From positions 1-64,000 of the forward strand of contig NZ_ANIE01000003.1 in the NCBI RefSeq assembly GCF_000708045.1: 64,000 bases of DNA, given 5' to 3'. Both the position numbers and the translations under genes were made by a program. The DNA comes from Marinobacter nitratireducens. GTDB taxonomy: Bacteria > Pseudomonadota > Gammaproteobacteria > Pseudomonadales > Oleiphilaceae. This document shows, piece by piece, positions 35,157 through 44,027 of the stretch. How positions within the stretch are numbered: the stretch's first letter is position 1; the number at the start of each line of letters is the position of its first letter. Below the pieces are notes generated by a model, which worked only from the letters and a program-made list of their open reading frames with translations, was not told the origin of the DNA and did no database searches.

Positions 35157-36253
35157 GCGCGAAGAAAGAATACAAATCTGCCCAGCGAGAACCGGTTGAA
35201 GTGGCCTACGCGGATGAGCTGCAAAAACTTGCCTCCCTGGGGGAGGGGCCGGTGCCTCCCGGCTGGCGAATGTCCCCGAAGTCCGTTGAGAAATTTGTTT
35301 TGGGGGACGAGGCGCTGGGGATCGAGCGCAAGTTCGTTGCCGATCAGGCCATGGTGACCCGTATCATCATTTCGCTGTGTACCAGCCGCGGTTCTTTGCT
35401 GGTGGGTGAGCCGGGGACAGCGAAGTCCTGGCTGTCCGAACTGCTGGCTGCTGCGGTTTCCGGATCGTCCACGTTGACGTTGCAGGGCGGCGCTGTCAGT
35501 CAGGTGAGCCAACTCCTCTATGGCTGGAATGAGGCTATCCTGCGCTCCGATGGTCCCTGCCTCAAGGCGCTGGTTCCCAGCCCGCTGCTGCGGGGGATGA
35601 TGGAAGGGCGCATCGTCCGTTTTGAGGAGATCGCTCGGTGTCCGCAGGCGTTACAGGACGCTTTGCTGTCGGTCCTGTCTGACCGGATCGTGGTGATACC
35701 GGAACTGGCCGGTGACGACGGGATCGTTCTTGCCCGGGAAGGGTTTAACGTGATTGCCACCTCCAACAGCATTGATGAGGGCGTTCACGCCATGAGTGCG
35801 GCGCTGAAGCGGCGAATGGACTTCGAAGAAATTCGCCCGATCCGTGATCTCCCGGATGAGATGGACGTTGTATTGAGAGAAGTCCGGAAGGCGAATACCC
35901 GGGTGGGTATTGACATGGAACTGGACGAGTCTGTCATTGAGGTGCTCGTGACCATGTTTCACGAACTGCGTAAGGGTCAGACGCTGGACGGACGAAGCAC
36001 AGACCGTCTGGCAGGGGCTGCGCTTTCAACGGCCGAGGCGGTCTCCGTTGCCCATGCCGCCAGTCTGAATGCGTGGTACTACGGGGACGGTGCGATGACT
36101 GTGGCGCATCTGATGCACCATATCATTGGTTCGGCGCTCAAGGACCAGCCTGAGGACCGACGCCGCCTGAAGCATTATTTCGAGACGACGGTCGCACTTC
36201 GTACGACAGAAAACTGGCGCCAGGCCTGGGAGATGCGTTCACTCATCCAGTGA
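35153..36253 (+). CDS. lone MoxR-like AAA+ ATPase
   Basis: A 366-residue AAA+ ATPase with Walker A GEPGTAKS (85-92), Walker B-like IVRFEE (154-159; Glu-Glu instead of the usual Asp-Glu), sensor 1 VIATSN (200-205) and an arginine pair in ALKRRMDF. It is of the MoxR/ChlI kind, which as a rule work with a VWA-domain protein; none is encoded near it (the Bat operon 15 kb away has its own MoxR). It starts inside the last codons of the fused ATPase gene (ATGA overlap), so both are surely co-expressed. Its 3' end overlaps convergently with the FlhB-like gene. Function unknown. Confidence 0.83.
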   Translation: MSAKKEYKSAQREPVEVAYADELQKLASLGEGPVPPGWRMSPKSVEKFVLGDEALGIERKFVADQAMVTRIIISLCTSRGSLLVGEPGTAKSWLSELLAAAVSGSSTLTLQGGAVSQVSQLLYGWNEAILRSDGPCLKALVPSPLLRGMMEGRIVRFEEIARCPQALQDALLSVLSDRIVVIPELAGDDGIVLAREGFNVIATSNSIDEGVHAMSAALKRRMDFEEIRPIRDLPDEMDVVLREVRKANTRVGIDMELDESVIEVLVTMFHELRKGQTLDGRSTDRLAGAALSTAEAVSVAHAASLNAWYYGDGAMTVAHLMHHIIGSALKDQPEDRRRLKHYFETTVALRTTENWRQAWEMRSLIQ

Positions 36254-36559
36254 ATCGTTGTCGGTTCGGGTTGGCCGGGTATCAGATGGTGTTCGACCAC
36301 GTATGTGAAACGCGAAAGCCAGGATTTCCGCGATAACGCGATACAGGCTTTCCGGAATCTCGTCGTTCAGGGAGAGGCGCGCCAGAATGCCGGCCAATTC
36401 GGCATTCTCGTAGAGCGGCACGTTGTGCTCACGGGCAATCCGGATGATCTCTTCCGCCAGCTCGTGCGTTCCCGTGGCTGTAATGGTTGGCGCCCGATCG
36501 CCGTCATACTTGAGCGCGACCGCTGCATTGCCCTGATTGCCTTTGTGCTCGTTCGTCAT
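36239..36559 (-). CDS. FlhB C-terminal-domain-like protein (FlhX/FhlB type)
   Basis: A 106-residue soluble protein resembling only the FlhB cytoplasmic part after autocleavage: AAVALKYDGDRAPTI, ELAEEIIRIAREHNVPLYEN, LNDEIPESLYRVIAEILAFAF. It lacks the NPTH cleavage motif and all membrane segments. Proteins of this kind (FlhX in Helicobacter, COG2257 proteins elsewhere) can stand in for the cleaved FlhB fragment. The ATG at 36559 overlaps the stop of the FliK-like gene (ATGA), so it is translated with it. Its end overlaps the end of the MoxR-like gene by 15 bases. Confidence 0.87.
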   Translation of the reverse strand: MTNEHKGNQGNAAVALKYDGDRAPTITATGTHELAEEIIRIAREHNVPLYENAELAGILARLSLNDEIPESLYRVIAEILAFAFHIRGRTPSDTRPTRTDNDSLDE

Positions 36560-37935
36560 GCCCGCGTATCCACCAGTCTGTGTTCCAGTCGCGTCGAGGC
36601 CCCTGCGGGGCTGCCTCGTCGACACTCGAGGTCGGTGACTTCCAGACCCAGATCCGTCAGGCTGCGCCTGAGCAAAGGCAACTCTTCATTCACCTGCTTC
36701 AGAGTTGCTTGCCGCTCTGCCCACACCCGGGCGCTGACGGCTTCCTGGCGTAGCGTTACATCAAAATGCAGGGGGCCGGCCTCGTCCAGATCCATAGCCA
36801 GCGACAGTCGCCATTCACTTCTGGCGGATGCCGGTTTGTCTCGTTCTTTGCCGGATTCGTGGTCATGCTGCTCTATCTTCAGTTGGGCGGTTCTGGGCTC
36901 GTTCTGTGGCGTCAGCCAGGGGAGTTCGATCAGCATGGTTGAGGTGGGCGCGGCAGCTGCCTCGCCACCAGCCCGGGAGGTCAGTACCTGACTATGCAGC
37001 TGATTAACCGTAATCCTGTTCAGCATGCCTGCGAGCATCCGGAGCATCTGGCCGACCGTCGAGGGTTCATTGCCGGCGGACGGTTGAGGGGTGGTCACAG
37101 GCTGGGGGAACTGAAGTGGGTTCTGGACCAGATCCGGGCTTGTCAACGGTGTCAGCCGGTTGAATTGTTCAGGGGCCTGTCCCTGATGGGAAAGCAACGC
37201 GGTAATGACGCGAGTGATGGCCAGTTTGAGGTCGGGTAATGTGGGGGAGGGCGTCTGTGTCAGTCGCGACTCGGCAAACAGGCCGCTTTCGGATAACCAT
37301 TGTCGAATCTGATCCGGTGTTGCTTTGTTCGCCCCTACGCCTGGTGACAGGCTGCTGCTCGCGGGTAATCTGGAAACAATTTGATCGATCACCTGACGTG
37401 CTGATTCCGGCAGCGGCTGAGCCCCTCGTGTGGATGGTAGCTGTCCGGGAGATAAGTCGGGTTTGATGCCTCGAGTCAGGCTGCCAAGCAAATTTGTGAG
37501 GCCGGATTCCAGGTTGTGTTGCCAGGGGATTTTCTGGGCCAGAGCGCGGGCGATACCTGCTTCCTGGGTCGGGGCGAGTTTCCCGATCAACTGGAGTTCG
37601 TTTCCCGCGCGCATGACTTTTACCCAGTCGTCCACCGCGAGCTCTGTTTTCCCAAGAGATGCTTGTACGGTCAGGGACTTTCCTCTGATATCGAGCAGCA
37701 GTTCCGAGGCTGAACCTCCCTGTTGCCGAATTACCTGAGCGACGCGAGCGAGGGCGGTTTCACGGTTGGCCAGTTGCAGGGCATCGAGTTGCACTCTCGC
37801 CGAGCTGGCCACCGAGCCTTGTGCCGGGAGGCTGGCTGCGTCCCGGGTCGGCGTCGCAGCTTCGCCCGTCTTTGTGGACACATGCTGCGACGGTGTTGAG
37901 GGTTGTGGCGGTGGCTGGTTGCTGGGTAGTTTCAT
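36556..37935 (-). CDS. second FliK-like hook-length control protein
   Basis: A protein of about 459 residues, Pro/Gln/Ser-rich in the N-terminal half, with a C-terminal Flg_hook-like domain (about residues 340-450; EWRLSLAMDLDEAGPLHFDVTLRQEA quoted as region, VWAERQATLKQVNEELPLLRRSLTDLGLEV as region) in the pattern of FliK. It is distinct from the classical fliK at 8660. It is coupled to a free FlhB-tail protein, so the pair mirrors the FliK-FlhB specificity switch. ATG 37935 is taken as the start; TTG 37959 is possible. Confidence 0.8.
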   Translation of the reverse strand: MKLPSNQPPPQPSTPSQHVSTKTGEAATPTRDAASLPAQGSVASSARVQLDALQLANRETALARVAQVIRQQGGSASELLLDIRGKSLTVQASLGKTELAVDDWVKVMRAGNELQLIGKLAPTQEAGIARALAQKIPWQHNLESGLTNLLGSLTRGIKPDLSPGQLPSTRGAQPLPESARQVIDQIVSRLPASSSLSPGVGANKATPDQIRQWLSESGLFAESRLTQTPSPTLPDLKLAITRVITALLSHQGQAPEQFNRLTPLTSPDLVQNPLQFPQPVTTPQPSAGNEPSTVGQMLRMLAGMLNRITVNQLHSQVLTSRAGGEAAAAPTSTMLIELPWLTPQNEPRTAQLKIEQHDHESGKERDKPASARSEWRLSLAMDLDEAGPLHFDVTLRQEAVSARVWAERQATLKQVNEELPLLRRSLTDLGLEVTDLECRRGSPAGASTRLEHRLVDTRA

Positions 37936-37982
37936 CGGCAATGATTTGATTCCGGACAAGAGTAATCCGCAAACGCTTTCGT

Positions 37983-37988
37983 TATAAT
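37983..37988 (+). promoter_or_regulatory. -10 box upstream of ccmA
   Basis: A perfect TATAAT 81 bases before ccmA, between it and the divergent FliK-like gene. No good -35 hexamer was found 16-18 bases upstream, so an activator may be needed. Confidence 0.45.
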
Positions 37989-38068
37989 ACGCCGCGCCGG
38001 CGATTCTCGCCGTGAATAATGCACTCGATGCCTCGTTTTGTAAGCATCGTCCTTGTCATGGGGCCCTG

Positions 38069-38707
38069 ATGTCTGAGCCGCTACTACAGGCTGTCAATCT
38101 GCAGTGTGAAAGGGATGAACGCGTACTGTTCCGTGACCTTTCCTTCTCCATAGTGCCCGGTACGGTCACCCGTGTCGAGGGTCCTAATGGCTCTGGCAAG
38201 ACCACCCTGCTTCGCATCCTTGCCGGTTTGAACGATGCCTGGTCAGGTGAGCTCCTGTGGCGTGGTGAGCCGCGAGTGAATCTCCGTGAAGAGTTCCAGA
38301 GAAATATGCTCTATCTGGGGCATAGGACGGGTATCAAGACACTGCTGACACCCCTGGAGAATCTTCGGGCTTTGATGGCTGGCCGTCGCCCGCTGTCTGA
38401 CGACGTACTGAGGCAGGCCCTGGCGGGCACCGGGCTGGCTGGTTTCCAGGACGTTCCCTGCCGCAACCTCTCCGCGGGGCAGCAGCGCCGGGTTGCTCTG
38501 GCCCGTTTACTGGTTGCCGATGAACCACTCTGGTTGCTTGATGAAGTATTCACGGCCATTGATGTGGATGGAGTTTCGGCGATTGAGTCTCTGCTGCAAC
38601 AGCGTGCTGCTGAGGGCGGTGCCGTCGTCGTGACAACCCACCATGATCTCAGAATGGCCGGCATGCACCGAATTGTGTTGGGTGGAGGGCTCGACGATGA
38701 GCGCTGA
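38069..38707 (+). CDS. ccmA: CcmA, cytochrome c maturation ABC ATPase
   Basis: CcmA powers the CcmABCD complex, which releases haem-loaded CcmE in cytochrome c maturation (System I). The 212-residue product has Walker A GPNGSGKT (38-45), signature LSAGQQRRVALARLL and Walker B WLLDEVF. An earlier in-frame start (38012) would add 19 residues with no family match. It overlaps ccmB by eleven bases. It opens the nine-gene ccm operon. Confidence 0.95.
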   Translation: MSEPLLQAVNLQCERDERVLFRDLSFSIVPGTVTRVEGPNGSGKTTLLRILAGLNDAWSGELLWRGEPRVNLREEFQRNMLYLGHRTGIKTLLTPLENLRALMAGRRPLSDDVLRQALAGTGLAGFQDVPCRNLSAGQQRRVALARLLVADEPLWLLDEVFTAIDVDGVSAIESLLQQRAAEGGAVVVTTHHDLRMAGMHRIVLGGGLDDER

Positions 38708-39422
38708 TCTTCGGCCGGAAATAAAACCGGTAAGTGCTGGCGTCGGGACCTTCGCTGCCATGAAAGCCGTCTTTGGCCGTGACCTGAAAGTCGCGTTTCG
38801 GCAAAAACAGGATTTACTCAATCCGTTGCTTTTCTTTGTCATGGTGGTGTCCCTATTCCCCCTCGGAGTTAGCCCGGAAGTGTCATTCCTGCGGGAGGCT
38901 GGGGCAGGTATCCTGTGGGTAGCAGCGCTTTTGTCTGTTTTGTTGTCACTGGATCATCTGTTCCGTCATGATTTTGATGACGGCTCTCTGGAGCAACTGG
39001 TGCTTCAGCCGCAACCGTTGTTCCTGCTGGTGCTGGCCAAGACGCTGGCTCACTGGATGCTGACAGGGTTGCCTCTCGTGGTGCTGACACCTGTGTTGGG
39101 CGTTATGGTCCATCAGGAAGGGAACTCTATTGCAGTTTTGTGTCTAACGCTGCTGATTGGTACACCGGTGCTGAGCCTGATTGGCGCCATCGGTGCGGCA
39201 TTGACTCTGGGTTTGAGGTCAGCGGGCGTGCTCTTGTCGCTGCTGATCATTCCGCTGTACATTCCCGTGCTCATCTTTGGCACGGGAACGGTGGCCGCGG
39301 CGGCAGATGGGGCATCGGTTGGTGCCTACGTAGCGTTAATGGCAGCGTTTCTGGTGCTGGCTGTGACGCTGGCGCCTTTCGCCGCGGCGGCGGCTTTGAG
39401 AATCAGTCTGTCGAATGGCTAG
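38697..39422 (+). CDS. ccmB: CcmB, cytochrome c maturation ABC membrane subunit
   Basis: CcmB is the membrane partner of CcmA. The product (241 residues) begins with a cytoplasmic stretch (AMKAVFGRDLKVAFRQKQDLLNPLLF as region) and has six hydrophobic segments. GGAGG precedes the ATG at 38697, which lies within the end of ccmA. Slightly longer at the N-terminus than E. coli CcmB (220). Confidence 0.94.
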   Translation: MSADLRPEIKPVSAGVGTFAAMKAVFGRDLKVAFRQKQDLLNPLLFFVMVVSLFPLGVSPEVSFLREAGAGILWVAALLSVLLSLDHLFRHDFDDGSLEQLVLQPQPLFLLVLAKTLAHWMLTGLPLVVLTPVLGVMVHQEGNSIAVLCLTLLIGTPVLSLIGAIGAALTLGLRSAGVLLSLLIIPLYIPVLIFGTGTVAAAADGASVGAYVALMAAFLVLAVTLAPFAAAAALRISLSNG

Positions 39423-39454
39423 GAAATCGAAATGAATAATGGGGTATCCCTCTG

Positions 39455-40198
39455 ATGTGGCAATGGTTTCATAAACTGGGCTCTCCCAAATGGTTTTTCG
39501 GGATTGCAAACCGGTTGATGCCCTGGTTGTTAGCCGGTGGATTAATCATCCTGGCTGTTGGTGTTGTCTGGGGGTTGGCCTTTGCGCCGAAGGATTATCT
39601 GCAGGGCAACAGCTATCGGATTATTTTCATCCATGTTCCGACGGCATTCCTGGCCCAATCCGTTTACATCATGATGGCGGTCGCCGCCGTGGTAACACTG
39701 GTTTGGCGGATGAAGCTTGCCGACGTTTTTGTGAAGGCTGTGGCACCTGTTGGCCTTGTGTTGACCTTCCTGGCCCTGTTTACCGGCGCGGTTTGGGGCA
39801 AGCCAACCTGGGGAACCTGGTGGATCTGGGATGCCAGGCTTACTTCAATGCTGATTCTGTTGTTCCTCTATGGCGGTGTCATTGCTCTAGATCGCGCCAT
39901 CAATGACGAGAAATCCGCCGCCAGGGCGGTGGCAGTGCTGGTGCTGGTTGGGGTGGTGAATATCCCTATCATCAAATATTCGGTTGAATGGTGGAATACA
40001 CTCCACCAGCCGGCGACGTTAAAACTCACCGAGAAGCCCTCCATGTCCTCGGAAATGCTGATTCCGCTTCTGCTTTCCATTCTGGGCTTGTATCTACTGT
40101 TTGGCTGGTTGGCCTGTATTCGTATGCAGACAGAAATACTCGTGCGGGAACAGCGAACCAAGTGGGTTCGGGAGATGGTCATGGCGGGGAGAAACTGA
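39455..40198 (+). CDS. ccmC: CcmC, haem handling protein
   Basis: CcmC presents haem to CcmE at the periplasmic face. The 247-residue product has six membrane segments and the tryptophan-rich haem-binding motif [13 protein letters not shown] between segments 3 and 4. Length and order are standard. Three bases before ccmD. Confidence 0.96.
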   Translation: MWQWFHKLGSPKWFFGIANRLMPWLLAGGLIILAVGVVWGLAFAPKDYLQGNSYRIIFIHVPTAFLAQSVYIMMAVAAVVTLVWRMKLADVFVKAVAPVGLVLTFLALFTGAVWGKPTWGTWWIWDARLTSMLILLFLYGGVIALDRAINDEKSAARAVAVLVLVGVVNIPIIKYSVEWWNTLHQPATLKLTEKPSMSSEMLIPLLLSILGLYLLFGWLACIRMQTEILVREQRTKWVREMVMAGRN

Positions 40199-40201
40199 TT
40201 T

Positions 40202-40438
40202 ATGGCATTTGACTCTTTTTCGGCGTTTCTGGCGATGGAGGGGCATGGCCCATACGTTTGGGCCTGTTACGGTGCGTTTGTTCTGCTGATGGCGACCCTT
40301 ATGGTGTGGTCGCTTCGTCGCAGGAAGGCGGCGTTTGACGCCTGTCGCCGCGGATTTGAAGAGACCAGGAATACCGGCCGCACCGCGGCCTCCGGGGCGC
40401 AAGCGACCTTCGCCCGGGTAAATGTTTCCCAAGACTGA
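40202..40438 (+). CDS. ccmD: CcmD, haem exporter accessory protein
   Basis: A 78-residue single-span membrane protein (segment about 18-37, YVWACYGAFVLLMATLMVW) with a basic cytoplasmic tail, the usual CcmD build; it stabilises CcmE release from CcmABC. Conserved aromatic GHGPYVWACYG region at the start of the span. Confidence 0.88.
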   Translation: MAFDSFSAFLAMEGHGPYVWACYGAFVLLMATLMVWSLRRRKAAFDACRRGFEETRNTGRTAASGAQATFARVNVSQD

Positions 40439-40452
40439 ATGGCAGGTACTGA

Positions 40453-40923
40453 ATGCATCCTCTGCGTAAAAAACGGCTCACTATTGTTCTCTTTCTGGTC
40501 GCGGGCATTGCGATTGCTGTCGGGCTGACGACCTATGCATTGCGGCAGAACATCAATCTGTTCTATGACCCCACACAAATCGCGGCGGGTGAGGCTCCTG
40601 TGGATGTCCGCATCCGTGCCGGTGGTATGGTAGAAGCGGGTTCCGTGGTCCGTGAACCGAACAGCCTGAAGGTGATTTTCCGGGTCACTGACTTCAATGA
40701 ATCGGTTCCGGTTGAGTACGAGGGCATCCTGCCGGACCTGTTTGCAGAGGGGCAGGGCGTGGTCGCGATGGGGCGTCTGAATGACAGCGGCCGTTTTGTT
40801 GCCGACCAGGTACTGGCCAAACACGATGAGAACTATATGCCGCCTGAGGTTGCCGATTCCCTGAAGAAGGACGTGGCCGGACAGAGCTCGTCTGCCGAGA
40901 CTACGGGTTCGGCTACCTACTGA
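40453..40923 (+). CDS. ccmE: CcmE, haem chaperone
   Basis: CcmE binds haem covalently and passes it to the CcmF-CcmH ligation complex. The 156-residue product has an N-terminal anchor (about 9-29) and a beta-barrel OB-fold; the haem-binding His124 lies in [13 protein letters not shown]. Length and motif are typical. Fourteen bases after ccmD. Confidence 0.96.
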   Translation: MHPLRKKRLTIVLFLVAGIAIAVGLTTYALRQNINLFYDPTQIAAGEAPVDVRIRAGGMVEAGSVVREPNSLKVIFRVTDFNESVPVEYEGILPDLFAEGQGVVAMGRLNDSGRFVADQVLAKHDENYMPPEVADSLKKDVAGQSSSAETTGSATY

Positions 40924-40959
40924 TTTTAAAGACTCACGCCAGATAGCTGGAGGCACTGA

Positions 40960-42960
40960 ATGTATCCGGAACTTGGACAGCTTGCACTGATACTCGCACT
41001 GTTGCTGGCCGTACTCCTTTCCGTTGTCCCATTGGTGGGATCCATTACCGGACGGGATAACCTGCAGGCGTTTGCACGTCCTTTGGCATCGGGGATGTTT
41101 GTCTTCATAGCGATGGCGTTTGCCATCCTGACGCACTCCTTCCTGATCGATGATTTCTCCGTGGCTTACGTAGCCAATAACAGCAACAGCATGCTGCCGT
41201 GGTACTTCAAGTTCAGTGCTGTCTGGGGAGGGCACGAAGGCTCCCTGTTGCTCTGGATCCTGATGCTTTCAGGATGGACGCTGGCGGTGGCCATTTTTAG
41301 CCGGCGCCTGCCTTCGGAGATGATCTCCCAGGTGCTTTCCGTGCTTGGCATGGTGGCGGTGGGTTTCCTTCTGTTCATCATTATTACGTCCAACCCGTTC
41401 GACAGGCTGTTGCCCAATGTGCCGACTGACGGTACGGACCTCAATCCGCTGCTACAGGATTTCGGATTGATTGTGCACCCGCCTATGCTCTACATGGGTT
41501 ACGTCGGATTTTCGGTTGCCTTTGCCTTTGCCATTGCGGCGCTGATCAATGGCCGCCTCGACGCCGCCTGGGCGCGTTGGTCCCGCCCTTGGACTACTGT
41601 CGCCTGGGCGTTTCTCTCCGTTGGTATCGCACTCGGCAGCTGGTGGGCCTATTACGAGCTTGGCTGGGGCGGCTGGTGGTTCTGGGATCCGGTGGAAAAT
41701 GCTTCTCTGATGCCCTGGCTGTCCGGGACGGCGTTGATGCATACCCTCGCGGTGACGGAAAAGCGTGGTGTCTTCAAAAGCTGGACTGTTTTGCTGGCCA
41801 TCGTCACCTTTGCGCTAAGCCTGCTCGGCACCTTCCTTGTTCGGTCTGGCGTGCTTACCTCGGTGCATGCCTTTGCCTCGGATCCTGAGCGGGGGGTATT
41901 CCTGCTGGCACTGTTGGGCATCACAATGTTTGCCAGCCTGGCGTTATATGCATTCAGGGCGCCGGTCGTGCATGTCAGGGCAAGCTATGCAGGCTTGTCC
42001 CGGGAAGTATTTCTGCTGCTCAATAACGTGTTGCTGGTATCGGCTACATTGTTGGTAGCTGTAGGCACACTCTACCCCTTGGTTCTGGATTATCTGGAGC
42101 TCGGTAAACTATCGATCGGTGAGCCGTTCTTCAACAGTACCTTTACACCCCTGGCGGTGGCGACAGCTCTGTTGCTGGGGGCGGGTATTTTCTCCCGCTG
42201 GAAGAAAACCGACGGTGGCTGGCTTGGCCGAAAACTGCTGTGGCCGATCGCCGTGAGTCTGGTTGCTTCCTGCTTCGTGGTGCTTTCATATGGTGGCTTC
42301 AAGCCCTGGGCCTTTATTGGGGTCTTCAGTGCGATGTGGATTGCAGTCGCCACCGCCTGGGATCTGTGGGATAAATCATCGTCCCGTAAGGGGCGTCTCC
42401 AGGGCCTGAAGCGTCAGTCCAGAAGCTATTACGGTATGGTGCTCGGTCATTTGGGGCTGGCGTTGACCATTGCCGGCGCCACAGTCGTGTCCAACTATGG
42501 CATTGAGCGGGATGTACGTATGGTCCCTGGTGATACCGCCACCGTTGGTGATTATCAGTTCGTGTTTCGTGAAATCGGCCAACGGCAGGGCGCCAACTTT
42601 ACGGCGCAATACGGGCGCTTTGATGTGATCCTGGACGGCGAGCGTATTGCCCAGTTGCATCCGGAGAAGCGCCAGTATCCGGTTGGCATGAGCGTCATGA
42701 CCGAAGCGGATATTGATGCCGGGCTGTTCCGGGATATCTTTGTCGCTGTCGCTGAGCGCCTGGATGATCGGGCCTGGGCCATACGTTTGCAGTACAAGCC
42801 TCTTATTCGGTGGCTCTGGCTCGGTGCTCTGGTGATGGCTATGGGTGGGTTCCTCGCGATCTCGGACCGCCGCTACAGGCTTCGCGTGCGTGATGAGCAG
42901 CCCGAAACCAAAACGGCTCAACCGATCAAGACGGACGACCCTGCTGGAGCGGTATCATGA
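40960..42960 (+). CDS. ccmF: CcmF, haem lyase subunit
   Basis: CcmF ligates haem to apocytochrome c. The 666-residue product has about 15 membrane segments and the WWD motif GWGGWWFWDPVENASLMPW. It ends with a C-terminal membrane segment followed by a short polar tail. The length is standard (647 in E. coli). Overlaps ccmG by four bases (ATGA). Confidence 0.97.
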   Translation: MYPELGQLALILALLLAVLLSVVPLVGSITGRDNLQAFARPLASGMFVFIAMAFAILTHSFLIDDFSVAYVANNSNSMLPWYFKFSAVWGGHEGSLLLWILMLSGWTLAVAIFSRRLPSEMISQVLSVLGMVAVGFLLFIIITSNPFDRLLPNVPTDGTDLNPLLQDFGLIVHPPMLYMGYVGFSVAFAFAIAALINGRLDAAWARWSRPWTTVAWAFLSVGIALGSWWAYYELGWGGWWFWDPVENASLMPWLSGTALMHTLAVTEKRGVFKSWTVLLAIVTFALSLLGTFLVRSGVLTSVHAFASDPERGVFLLALLGITMFASLALYAFRAPVVHVRASYAGLSREVFLLLNNVLLVSATLLVAVGTLYPLVLDYLELGKLSIGEPFFNSTFTPLAVATALLLGAGIFSRWKKTDGGWLGRKLLWPIAVSLVASCFVVLSYGGFKPWAFIGVFSAMWIAVATAWDLWDKSSSRKGRLQGLKRQSRSYYGMVLGHLGLALTIAGATVVSNYGIERDVRMVPGDTATVGDYQFVFREIGQRQGANFTAQYGRFDVILDGERIAQLHPEKRQYPVGMSVMTEADIDAGLFRDIFVAVAERLDDRAWAIRLQYKPLIRWLWLGALVMAMGGFLAISDRRYRLRVRDEQPETKTAQPIKTDDPAGAVS

Positions 42961-43493
42961 AGAGGGTGTTGCTGTTTCTACCACTGATCATTGTTCTCGG
43001 CCTTGGTGTCGTCCTTTTCGCAGGTATCGGTAAAGATACGACGACGCTGGAATCGGCTTTGATTGGAAAGCCGGTGCCATCCTTTTCTCTGGCGGACCTT
43101 CATAGTCCGGGGCGACTGATCAGCAATGACGTTTTCAAGGGCAAGGTCCAGCTTCTCAATGTATGGGGCACCTGGTGTCCGTCATGCCGGGATGAGCATC
43201 CGGATCTGTTGCGCCTCGCCAAGCAGAAAGGTGTGTCCATTATTGGATTGAATTACAAGGATAGTCGCGATGAAGCTTTGACATGGCTAAGCCGCCTGGG
43301 CGACCCATACAGCACATCAATCTACGATCCGAAAGGCACCCTGGGCTTTGATCTTGGTGTTTACGGGGCGCCTGAAACCTTTGTGATTGATGCCAGCGGT
43401 GTCGTGCGCTACCGCCATGTTGGGGTGGTGAATCAGAAAGTCTGGGAAGAAACACTGCTTCCAGTGATCAACGAGGCGAAGGGGAACGGCTGA
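42957..43493 (+). CDS. ccmG: CcmG (DsbE), periplasmic thioredoxin-like reductant
   Basis: CcmG keeps the apocytochrome CXXCH cysteines reduced. The 178-residue product has an N-terminal membrane anchor (residues 4-23) and a thioredoxin fold with active site WCPSC (Cys74, Cys77), plus the cis-proline loop GAPETFVID. Overlaps ccmF by four bases and ccmH by one. Confidence 0.96.
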   Translation: MKRVLLFLPLIIVLGLGVVLFAGIGKDTTTLESALIGKPVPSFSLADLHSPGRLISNDVFKGKVQLLNVWGTWCPSCRDEHPDLLRLAKQKGVSIIGLNYKDSRDEALTWLSRLGDPYSTSIYDPKGTLGFDLGVYGAPETFVIDASGVVRYRHVGVVNQKVWEETLLPVINEAKGNG

Positions 43494-43972
43494 TGTTGCG
43501 AGCTTTATTGGCCATTGGCCTGGTCATCGTTTCCACGCTTTCACTGGCAGAAGTCACCGATGTTTATGATTTTGATTCGCCGCAGCAGGAAGAACAGTTC
43601 CAGACCATGATCGAGGAATTGCGCTGCCCGAAATGCCAGAACCAGAACATCGCCGATTCTCATGCGCCCATTGCCAAGGATATGCGTAATGAGGCGTACC
43701 GGATGATGCAAGGCGGCGCTTCCCGGGATGAGGTTGTTGATGCGCTGGTCGACCGGTTCGGTGAGTTCATTCTGTACAAGCCTGCAGTCGAGAAACGCAC
43801 ATTCTTACTTTGGGCGACGCCCGTCATCGCCGTGTTTGTGGGGCTCCTGGCGGTGATCGGCGTCGTGATCCGCTCCCGGCGCAACGCCCGTTCCATCACC
43901 GAGCTGACCCCGGACGAAAAGGCCAGAGCAGAAGAGTTTCTGGCGGACATGGAGCAGGAGAAGCGGTCCTGA
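43493..43972 (+). CDS. ccmH: CcmH (CycL), thiol oxidoreductase subunit of haem lyase
   Basis: CcmH interacts with apocytochrome thiols in the ligation complex. The 159-residue product has a signal peptide (residues 1-19), the LRCPKCQNQNIADS motif (Cys45, Cys48), and a C-terminal membrane segment (about 102-125). It matches the short CcmH of Pseudomonas; the E. coli long form equals CcmH plus CcmI, here separate. Confidence 0.95.
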   Translation: MLRALLAIGLVIVSTLSLAEVTDVYDFDSPQQEEQFQTMIEELRCPKCQNQNIADSHAPIAKDMRNEAYRMMQGGASRDEVVDALVDRFGEFILYKPAVEKRTFLLWATPVIAVFVGLLAVIGVVIRSRRNARSITELTPDEKARAEEFLADMEQEKRS

Positions 43973-44027
43973 ACCGCTAAATCAACCCGTTCCCGCACCC
44001 TTGATTCGAACCATTGACGATAACTTC

